20,656 nucleotides of DNA from a virus. The notes beneath the pieces were generated by a model that searched no databases, was not told the origin of the DNA, and saw only the letters and a program-made list of their open reading frames with translations. This document shows positions 13,572-20,656 of this stretch, in pieces; within the stretch, counting starts at the first letter, position 1; each line of letters opens with the position of its first letter. Both the position numbers and the translations under genes were made by a program. Location of the stretch: positions 1 through 20,656 of IMG/VR virus record IMGVR_UViG_3300037847_002626, one strand, 5' to 3'.

Positions 13572-16500
13572 ATGTTAAAAGATATAATTAAAGCAGCCTT
13601 GACAGTAGCAGCCATATCGACTGGTATGGGTGCTTTAACTGGTTCAGTTACATCTCAATTTGGTAAATACTTTTTAAAACAGTTTGCTGTATACGCTGGT
13701 TTAATTGGTCTCAATGCTATCACTGCCAAAGGTGCAAACAATACTAGCGGTAAGAATTTAGGCATCAAACAGGCTGGTCTCAATTCCATAGCACCTAGAA
13801 ACATTGTTTATGGTAAAAACAGAGTAGGCGGTACTATTGTCTATCGTTCTGTGTCTGGCAATAGCAACACAAAATTACACAATGTCATAGCTCTAGCTGG
13901 ACATGAAATCAATGACCTAAAAAAACTATATATTGATGGTGGTAAAGGCTTGGTCGAGTTAGACCTGTCATCAGACTTTACCACTGCAACAGAAAATGGT
14001 GAAACAGTTTATCGTGTGACCAACACTGCGTTCACTAATACCGACAATCCAGAAGCGTACACTGGCGGTAGCTTAATTAAACTCACATTCGAAAAAGGCG
14101 ATCAAACCACATCTAATGGTTATGCTGTTAATCAGATCGGTGCTAATTGGACAACTGATCATAAATTAAAGGGCATAGCTTATGTTTACATAAATTGTAT
14201 CTACGATGCTGAGAAGTTCGCATCTTATCCTAACTTTAGTTTTGAAGTTGAAGGTAAAAAGGTTTATGACCCAGTAACCACAACTACTGCGTACTCAACA
14301 AACCCCGCTTTAATCATTAGAGACTATCTTATGGATTCGACTTATGGCTTTGGAGCTATAAGTGATGAGATTAATGACGCTACCACTGGTGCTGGATTTG
14401 TCAAAGCCAGAAGCGATTGTAATGACAGTGTGACTATCACTGGCGGAACAGAAAGTCGCTACACACTTAATGGTCAATTCGATTCTACCGAAGAACCACA
14501 GCAGGTCTTACAACATATGTTATCAGCTTGTGCTGGTCAATTATTGTACAACAATGGTAAGTTCTCATTGTTTGTTGGTAAGGAAAGAACTGCGTCTGGC
14601 ACAATCACCGATGATAAATTATTAGCACCTATCAGCATTACTACTAAAGCGTCAGGTCAAGATTTGGCTAATGGTGTTAAAGCAACCTATGTCAGACCAA
14701 GTGATAGATATATTGCTGGTGAAATCACTCCTTATCAAGACAGCACTTATCTCAGCGAAGATACTCCGTCAGGACAACAATCAGCCGACTATGAAAACTA
14801 TATGGACTTGTCATTCCCATACACACAATCGACCTTTACTGCACAACGCTTGGCACGTATCGCATTAGATTACCAAAGACAAGATCAGACCTTAACTGCT
14901 ATCGTGCCATTAGAATTTATGACGCACCAAGTCGGTGACATCATTAATTTTACAAACGATAGACTGGGTTATAGCGGTAAAGATTTTGAAATAGTAGCGA
15001 TGGGCTTTGAGTTTGTCGGTGATAGCTATTTGGCGTTACGCCTTAATTTAAAAGAATACGCTGGTTCTGTTTTCAACAACATTACTTATGTCGCTGACCC
15101 AACCTTACCATCTGCTCCGAGTGTAGGTGATAACACTGTTGGCACACCGACTGGTTTGACCTTAACTGAAAGCAGTAAAAGCACTACCGCTAAAGAAATC
15201 TATATTAAAGCGTCTTGGACTAACGATGACGATGATAAAATTGTCGCAACCGAAGTAGCATTTAAGAAATCAACTGATTCTGAATTTTCTTCTAACTATA
15301 CTAGTTACCCACGCACAACATTTACCTTTAGAGCAGAGTCATCAACCACTTATAATTTTAAAGTCAGACATATATCAAATACTGGTGTTGCTGGTGACTA
15401 TACAAGTGTGGTCAACATCACTACATCAGCCGATGTCGGCACATTTACAAGCGGTACGATTGCTGGCATCACTGTTGCCACAGATAAGTTGTACGAAGGC
15501 ACAGGCACATTTAACAATAGCAACACTGGTTTCTATTTAGATAACACAGGACAATTCTCACTCAAAGACAAATTATCTTTTGATGGCACAACCCTAAACA
15601 TCTCAGGTAACTTGACAGTTGAGAACACCATCACAGCAGATAAGATTGTCGTTGATGGCATTAATTTAGACAACTTAATTAGTGCTACTACGCAGTCTGG
15701 CTCAATTTACTTGACAGAGTTTACTGGCATCAAGATTGCTACAGCAGGGGCAACCAATGGCTATCCAGCTTTGTTAAGGATGCAAGACGATCAAGGTACT
15801 AACTGCTTTACCGACATCACGCAATCACAGACTGGTATCAACATTAGAGCCAGAGCTAACACAGCACAAGGCACAATCAGATTTCAAGGCATAGGGTCAG
15901 GCATAACACCTGTTAACTATGGTGGCTTTGATGCGTCAGGCAATTTTGAGATTGGGACAACTGATGTCATACAAGCAGGAACTAGAAACCTAGTTAATGT
16001 CGGCACTATCACAAGTGGCTTCATTTCAGCAAGTACAAGTGATGCTTCATCAGTGCCATTATCAATCGGTAGTGGTTCAAGCACAAATTACACCCTACAA
16101 AGATGGATAACATCTGCACATTCAGGAACATCTGCATACATGATTGCTTATGGAGCAAGTCATTCTTCACAAGCAAATCATTTTGCTATGAAAAATGTAA
16201 AAAGTGGTGGCGAAATATTCTTTGAATTGTTTGGTGTTGAACCTCTGAGATTGACCAGTACGGGTGCAACTTTCGCAGGCACTATCAGTAGTGGAGCTAT
16301 TACAAGCACAGGTACAAGTAGTTTTGCAGGTGGCTTAGATGTAGGTACTTTTACATCAACAGGCACTACTACTTTAAATTTAAAAGCAGAAGCACAACAT
16401 GATACTAAATTAGGATTTTTTGAAGATAATGCTAATTATGGTTTTAGTTTTAATTATGATGGTGGTACAAATCAGTTTATATTAAAAAGACATGATAACT

Positions 16501-19500
16501 CTGCGAGTGGTGCTAGTGTTTTAACTTTTACTAGGACAGATAATAATGCCACCTTTGCAGGTAATGTCGTAGTCTCAGGCGATCTGACAGTCAATGGCAC
16601 AACCACCACACTGAACACTGCCACCCTAGATGTAGAAGATAAAAACATCACCCTTAATTACTCCACAGGTGACAGCTCAAGTTCGGCTAATGGAGCAGGT
16701 ATCACCATTCAAGATGCTGTTAATTCAACTACTGATGCGACTATTTTGTGGAACACATCTGATGACAGATTTGATTTTTCAAATCATATTGGCTTGCCTG
16801 ATGATAAAAGAATAAAACTTGGTGATAGTAACGACTTACAAATATTTCATAATTCCTCAAACAATCATTCCGTTATAGCTGAATCAGGTTCAGGGGATTT
16901 AAGACTAAGTGCAGATGATCTTTATATCAAAAATGCGTCTGCTACTGAAAACAAAGCTGTATTTCTATCTGATGGAGCAGTAAAACTCTATTACGATAAT
17001 GCAGAAAAAATTAAAACGACTGCAACAGGGATAGATGTAACTGGTGTAGCAGTTGTTGATGGCTTAACATCTTCAGCTTTAGCGACAGTAGATGAACTAA
17101 GTGTCACTAACGATGCAACCTTCAATGGTAGTATTGATGTTGGTGGTGGCACTATTGATTGTGGCACTATTACCTCTTTAGGAAATATTGATGTCAATTC
17201 AGATTCAGGACAGCTTCAGTTTGGTGCAGATAATGATATGCAGATGTTTCATAATGGGGCAAAAGGTGAAATCAATATTGCTACTGGTAACTTTGATATT
17301 GATTCAGCAGGTGAAATAACTCTAGATGCAGATACTAGTGGGGTAATAAGGTTAAAAGATGGTGGTACAGAATATGGCAAGATTTCACAAAACTCTAACA
17401 ACTTAAGAATATTCAGCAGTATTTCTAATGGCGATATACTGCTTCAGGGTAATGATGGTGGCTCAACCATTACAGCACTTACTCTTGATATGTCAGCAGG
17501 TGGTAAGGCAACTTTTAATAGTGATCTTGTTGTACCTAATGCCTTTGTACAGAATTTATTTATAACAAGTAGTGGGACATCTACTGTAAACAGGCTAGAT
17601 AATGATGGTAACACTTTTTATCTCACACATGGTGATGGCTCAAGCAGAGCTTTAGAAATACACAACACAACTGGTAATGTTTCTATATCTAGTGGAAGCA
17701 CTTTCCAGATAGCAGGTGTAAATGTTATAGATACAAGCAGAAACCTAGTAAATATCGGCACTATCAGTAGTGGGGTTATTACAACAACAAATGTAATGGC
17801 ATCATCTCCTTACCATCACCATTTTGATGTTTCTGGCACTAATGTAGTAGGTGGGGGTGCTGGTATTGTTCTTCAGACTTCAGCAAGTGCAGGTACAACA
17901 GGGTTATATGGAGCAAAAATACAAGCAGTCAGAACTGCAAGTAATGATGGTAGTGCAGATTTAGAGTTTTACACTAGTGATGCAGACACAGCTTCAGGTG
18001 CACATCAGTTAGCTCTCACACTTGATGAAAACCAAAATGCCACCTTTGCAGGAAGAGTTAGTCTTGGTGAAGAATTAAGAATGACAGGGAGTGGCACTAT
18101 AAGATCAAACAATACTTTAGGATTTGTAACAGTGGGTGGTTCTGCACAATTTGGTAAATTTAAAGGTGTAGCTGCACAAACTTCTTATGGAAATGGAGTA
18201 AGTACAGGTATGTTTAATGCCTTAAATGGATATGCAGTTGGTACTGGTGTTGGCACAACTGTAATAGACAGCTCAAGAAACCTAACCAATATCGGGACTA
18301 TCAGTAGTGGTGCGATTACAGGTTCTTCCTCTATTACAGCTCTTGGAACAGGAGATTTAAGCAATTCTTTAGCTTTTCAATCTGGTAGTTCTACAAACAT
18401 TTGGAAAAACATTTCAATAAGAAGATACTTGCAACAATCTCATGCAGATGCTTTAAGTGATGGCACTCATTTATTTACAGCTAGTCCAAATGGCTCTCCT
18501 ACAGATGATGCATTTGTTTATGGTGCATTTATTATTCAATGTAGAGATAACTCAAATACTGGATTTGCAGTAAGAATAGGTAGTGGCTCTAATGTCGGAA
18601 CTGCTTTTAGAATCAATGGTTCAAAAAATGCGTTTTTTACTGGCACTATCAGTAGTGGGGCTATTACTGCAAAAAGTGGTAGCACAACAACACAAAGCAC
18701 TTTTAGTAATTTCATATCCAATAATACAGTTGTAAAAGCTGTCGTTAATCATGCTAATGAATATGGCTTATATATGGGGTATGTAAATGCTACAACCGAT
18801 ACTAATGCGATACAGTCTGGTAGGGCTAATGGTACAACAGATGAACTAGCATTAAACCCTTATGGTGGCAACGTAGGTATCGGAACTACTTCTCCTAACC
18901 AAAAATTAGTTGTTGTTGATACTGGTGGAGAAACAACAGTCGCAATTGATAATGCTACAACTACAACTGGTAATCATTCCAGATTAGATTTTAGACACAA
19001 CGGCATTACTGGCTCACAAATTAAATCAGAAAATATTGAGGATTTTACATCCTCTGCTAATAGAACATCAGACTTACAATTCTATACTAGAAACAATGGC
19101 ACAATAGCTGAGAGACTTAGGATCAAAGAAGATGGCAAGGTCGGTATAGGAACTACTTCGCCCTCTGAAAAGCTTCATGTAAAAACTACAAGCAATACAG
19201 TTGCAAAATTTGAAACTTCATTAACATCTGATTTAGCAATAGAACTAGCTAACTCAGAAGGTAGTATGTTTTTTGGTTTAGGTGGTGGTGAAGAATTTGC
19301 AGTAGGTACAGATTCAAATTTAAACGGAAGCAATAGTCTATTTGTAATAAAACAAGATGGTAGGGTAGGTATCAATACAATCGCACCATCAGAAACCCTA
19401 GATGTTGTTGGTACTGCTGAATTTATTTTAAATAATCAATCTAATGGTGTCAGAATCCGACAGACTGATAGTACACCAGGGCAAAACATGAACTCTCTGT

Positions 19501-20656
19501 ATATAGATCACGACTGTTCTGGTTCTGATACTTTCTCTGGTGATTTTGTCCACAGAGGCATATATGTAGATATGGATTCATCGGCAACAGGGGGTGACAC
19601 TTCTGAAGAACACAGGGTGTATGCAGGTGAGTTTGATGCTAGAGCAACAGGTGACAGTGATTTAGTCAAAGGTATTAGGGCTTATGCTGAATCCCAACAC
19701 TCATCAGGCACTATTTCAGGCTTGTATGGTGTTGAGGGTATTGCAATAGCTGATGAAACAGGTTCAGCAAGAACAACGACAGCTTATGGTGTCTCTGGCT
19801 TGGTTCAGTATCAAGGGACTGGTACAGGTGGCACAACGCAAGCCTATGGGGTCTATGGTAAGGTCTTACATTCAACAGCCAGTGATAAGAGTAATGTTGG
19901 ACAATCATCAGGGGTTTATGCAGAAATTGAAATTGACGACCCCGGTCAAAGTCAAACCTTAACTAACACACAAAGAGTTATTTATTCTATCTTTGACAAT
20001 GATAGTGGTGGTAATGTAGATATAAGTGGCAGAGTGTCTTTGGTAGAGGGGACATGGCAAGGTACTTTACCAACCAATGCCTATAATCTGTACTTTGGAA
20101 TAGATGTGCCATCATATATAGAAGGTTCTCTTGGGATTGGCACTGCATCTGCAGATAGTTTTTGGTCACAAGCAAACTCAATAGTTTTAGATGATGGGGG
20201 CAATACTGGTCTAACCATCAGGTCTACTTCAACAGGTAATGGTAGAGTTGTCTTTACCGATACTGCCAGTACGACAGCAGGTCTTAATGATGGTGGACAA
20301 ATTCATTATGGTCATTCTGCTGACGATATGCGATTCAGAACTGCTGGTGCTGATAGGGTAACTATTAATGCAACTGGTGTTGGTATCGGAACTACTTCGC
20401 CAAGCTACAAACTCTCAGTAGTCAACTCAGGCAACGTAGCATCATTTGGTGATGGTACTAGAGCATTTAGAGTATTTACAGATTCAGATGAAGTAAGTTT
20501 ACTTGCAGATGGTTCTGTAGATATGAAGTTCTATACTTCTGGTGCAGAGAAAATGAGGATTGATACCTCTGGTCGTGTCGGTATAGGAACTACTTCGCCA
20601 AGTGATAAATTAACTGTTAATGGTAACTTAAGTATATTTGGCAACAAGATATATAA
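13572..20656 (+). CDS. Giant gpJ-like tail tip protein fused to modular fibre (partial, 3' end beyond window)
   Basis: I read this frame through to the right edge without a stop: 2361 codons, over a third of the window. Residues 8-50 are hydrophobic (ALTVAAISTGMGALTGSV). Residues 70-520 resemble the tip attachment protein J of lambda (NPALIIRDYLMDSTYGFGAI, GQFDSTEEPQQVLQHMLSAC, DLANGVKATYVRPSDRYIAG). Residues 526-618 look like a fibronectin type III domain. From about 620 a fibre begins (TGFYLDNTGQFSLKDKL, ITADKIVVDG). Beyond 799 it consists of cassettes joined by GTISSGAIT-type linkers, marine-phage fibre blocks (LTVNGTTTTLN at 1005, LGDSNDLQIFH at 1083), a likely beta-solenoid (about 1975-2178) and VGIGTTSP repeats (1768-2336). 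Lambda gpJ has 1132 residues and a separate side fibre; here tip and fibre are one chain. It should bind the host receptor and begin DNA injection. The missing C-terminus probably carries the receptor-binding end. Confidence 0.9.
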   Translation, partial: MLKDIIKAALTVAAISTGMGALTGSVTSQFGKYFLKQFAVYAGLIGLNAITAKGANNTSGKNLGIKQAGLNSIAPRNIVYGKNRVGGTIVYRSVSGNSNTKLHNVIALAGHEINDLKKLYIDGGKGLVELDLSSDFTTATENGETVYRVTNTAFTNTDNPEAYTGGSLIKLTFEKGDQTTSNGYAVNQIGANWTTDHKLKGIAYVYINCIYDAEKFASYPNFSFEVEGKKVYDPVTTTTAYSTNPALIIRDYLMDSTYGFGAISDEINDATTGAGFVKARSDCNDSVTITGGTESRYTLNGQFDSTEEPQQVLQHMLSACAGQLLYNNGKFSLFVGKERTASGTITDDKLLAPISITTKASGQDLANGVKATYVRPSDRYIAGEITPYQDSTYLSEDTPSGQQSADYENYMDLSFPYTQSTFTAQRLARIALDYQRQDQTLTAIVPLEFMTHQVGDIINFTNDRLGYSGKDFEIVAMGFEFVGDSYLALRLNLKEYAGSVFNNITYVADPTLPSAPSVGDNTVGTPTGLTLTESSKSTTAKEIYIKASWTNDDDDKIVATEVAFKKSTDSEFSSNYTSYPRTTFTFRAESSTTYNFKVRHISNTGVAGDYTSVVNITTSADVGTFTSGTIAGITVATDKLYEGTGTFNNSNTGFYLDNTGQFSLKDKLSFDGTTLNISGNLTVENTITADKIVVDGINLDNLISATTQSGSIYLTEFTGIKIATAGATNGYPALLRMQDDQGTNCFTDITQSQTGINIRARANTAQGTIRFQGIGSGITPVNYGGFDASGNFEIGTTDVIQAGTRNLVNVGTITSGFISASTSDASSVPLSIGSGSSTNYTLQRWITSAHSGTSAYMIAYGASHSSQANHFAMKNVKSGGEIFFELFGVEPLRLTSTGATFAGTISSGAITSTGTSSFAGGLDVGTFTSTGTTTLNLKAEAQHDTKLGFFEDNANYGFSFNYDGGTNQFILKRHDNSASGASVLTFTRTDNNATFAGNVVVSGDLTVNGTTTTLNTATLDVEDKNITLNYSTGDSSSSANGAGITIQDAVNSTTDATILWNTSDDRFDFSNHIGLPDDKRIKLGDSNDLQIFHNSSNNHSVIAESGSGDLRLSADDLYIKNASATENKAVFLSDGAVKLYYDNAEKIKTTATGIDVTGVAVVDGLTSSALATVDELSVTNDATFNGSIDVGGGTIDCGTITSLGNIDVNSDSGQLQFGADNDMQMFHNGAKGEINIATGNFDIDSAGEITLDADTSGVIRLKDGGTEYGKISQNSNNLRIFSSISNGDILLQGNDGGSTITALTLDMSAGGKATFNSDLVVPNAFVQNLFITSSGTSTVNRLDNDGNTFYLTHGDGSSRALEIHNTTGNVSISSGSTFQIAGVNVIDTSRNLVNIGTISSGVITTTNVMASSPYHHHFDVSGTNVVGGGAGIVLQTSASAGTTGLYGAKIQAVRTASNDGSADLEFYTSDADTASGAHQLALTLDENQNATFAGRVSLGEELRMTGSGTIRSNNTLGFVTVGGSAQFGKFKGVAAQTSYGNGVSTGMFNALNGYAVGTGVGTTVIDSSRNLTNIGTISSGAITGSSSITALGTGDLSNSLAFQSGSSTNIWKNISIRRYLQQSHADALSDGTHLFTASPNGSPTDDAFVYGAFIIQCRDNSNTGFAVRIGSGSNVGTAFRINGSKNAFFTGTISSGAITAKSGSTTTQSTFSNFISNNTVVKAVVNHANEYGLYMGYVNATTDTNAIQSGRANGTTDELALNPYGGNVGIGTTSPNQKLVVVDTGGETTVAIDNATTTTGNHSRLDFRHNGITGSQIKSENIEDFTSSANRTSDLQFYTRNNGTIAERLRIKEDGKVGIGTTSPSEKLHVKTTSNTVAKFETSLTSDLAIELANSEGSMFFGLGGGEEFAVGTDSNLNGSNSLFVIKQDGRVGINTIAPSETLDVVGTAEFILNNQSNGVRIRQTDSTPGQNMNSLYIDHDCSGSDTFSGDFVHRGIYVDMDSSATGGDTSEEHRVYAGEFDARATGDSDLVKGIRAYAESQHSSGTISGLYGVEGIAIADETGSARTTTAYGVSGLVQYQGTGTGGTTQAYGVYGKVLHSTASDKSNVGQSSGVYAEIEIDDPGQSQTLTNTQRVIYSIFDNDSGGNVDISGRVSLVEGTWQGTLPTNAYNLYFGIDVPSYIEGSLGIGTASADSFWSQANSIVLDDGGNTGLTIRSTSTGNGRVVFTDTASTTAGLNDGGQIHYGHSADDMRFRTAGADRVTINATGVGIGTTSPSYKLSVVNSGNVASFGDGTRAFRVFTDSDEVSLLADGSVDMKFYTSGAEKMRIDTSGRVGIGTTSPSDKLTVNGNLSIFGNKIY
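15966..18668 (+). repeat. Five GTISSGAIT-type linkers separating fibre cassettes
   Basis: A short motif recurs inside the giant fibre: residues 799 (15966, VIQAGTRNLVNVGTITSG), 903 (16278, GTISSGAIT), 1385 (17724, VIDTSRNLVNIGTISSG), 1564 (18261, VIDSSRNLTNIGTISSG) and 1691 (18642, GTISSGAIT). Between copies lie unrelated beta-rich segments. A second shared string encodes NATFAG at 16545 and 18036 with 17 identical bases. These look like conserved joints at which fibre domains are exchanged. Confidence 0.8.
18873..20600 (+). repeat. VGIGTTSP fibre repeats
   Basis: Good copies begin at 18873, 19140, 20379 and 20577. Degenerate copies lie at 19365 (VGINTIAP) and 20130 (LGIGTASA). Each is followed by S/N-x-K-L-x-V and preceded by an R(L/M)RI-type or similar strand. 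Spacing is 66-89 residues, except for the 255-residue gap that holds the beta-solenoid. In known proteins such repeats often lie upstream of a C-terminal intramolecular chaperone (peptidase S74) domain. Confidence 0.85.
19494..20105 (+). repeat. Degenerate ~20-residue repeats, probable beta-solenoid in the fibre
   Basis: Repeats of the form [G/S/R]-[V/I/L]-Y/x-[G/A/V]-x-[hydrophobic]-x start at 19494, 19557, 19614, 19671, 19728, 19788, 19848, 19911 and 19977, and more weakly at 20028 and 20085. Successive spacing is 21, 19, 19, 19, 20, 20, 21, 22, 17 and 19 residues. Clearest are YGVEG, YGVSG and YGVYG exactly 20 residues apart. One stacked rung per repeat is the likely fold. Confidence 0.65.

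Noticed and set aside
13572-13730. Hydrophobic start of the tip protein as a signal peptide or a separate membrane protein
   Set aside because: It continues in frame into the gpJ-like domain; a hydrophobic N-terminal region can occur in tip proteins and no cleavage site is evident.
14671-14868. Forward-strand 65-codon frame inside the tip protein gene
   Set aside because: Out-of-frame shadow within the conserved gpJ-like domain.
16178-20181. Small frames on both strands across the fibre region
   Set aside because: Composition mirrors the Thr/Ser/Gly/Asn-rich fibre codons; the fibre frame itself is open throughout.
15966-20600. Repeated DNA strings as a CRISPR array or insertion sequence
   Set aside because: Copies are all in one reading frame, spaced irregularly by 66 to several hundred residues, and encode protein repeats.

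Overview
The window is the structural (late) half of a tailed-phage or prophage genome of the long-tailed siphovirus type. All genes read left to right and are packed with overlaps or gaps mostly under 30 bases. The DNA is visibly AT-rich and arginine is mostly AGA. The tail-fibre modules (SRNLxNIGTISSGAIT linkers, LTVNGTTTT and LGDxNDLQIFH blocks) and a three-helix holin of the gene-transfer-agent type resemble proteins I associate with marine phages. A low-GC marine bacterium, perhaps an alphaproteobacterium, is therefore the likely host, but that is inference. No host gene, tRNA, integrase or replication gene is present.

Layout. (1) DNA packaging, 1-2352: small terminase (Nu1-like; its 5' end is open to the window edge) and large terminase (lambda gpA-like). 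(2) Head, 2381-7286: a gpW-like connector with an extra N-terminal domain, a lambda-type portal, a 35-residue conserved microprotein, and one long reading frame. That frame joins two unassigned domains, an acidic linker, an HK97-type (U35) prohead protease and the HK97-fold major capsid protein. A strong internal Shine-Dalgarno and ATG lie at the protease/capsid junction. A hairpin terminator with a C(UUCG)G loop follows the capsid gene. (3) Head-tail junction and lysis, 7348-8773: two tandem small proteins, an FII-like head-tail joining protein, an unknown protein, a holin and a small basic protein. (4) Tail, 8787 to the right edge: tail terminator (gpU-like), tail tube, tail assembly chaperone with a -1 frameshift product (gpG/gpGT type), tape measure, two distal/minor tail proteins, and a gpJ-like tip protein fused to a very long modular fibre. 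The fibre gene is open for at least 2361 codons and runs off the right edge.

The gene order follows lambda (A-W-B-capsid-FII-U-V-G/T-H-...-J), but the head maturation and capsid block is of HK97 type. Lambda C, Nu3, D and Z counterparts were not recognised. The most notable points are the protease-capsid fusion with an internal start, the A-run frameshift site directly before a stop codon, and the architecture of the giant tip-fibre protein. That protein carries linker-bounded cassettes, a roughly 20-residue repeat region of about nine to eleven rungs that looks like a beta-solenoid, and VGIGTTSP repeats.
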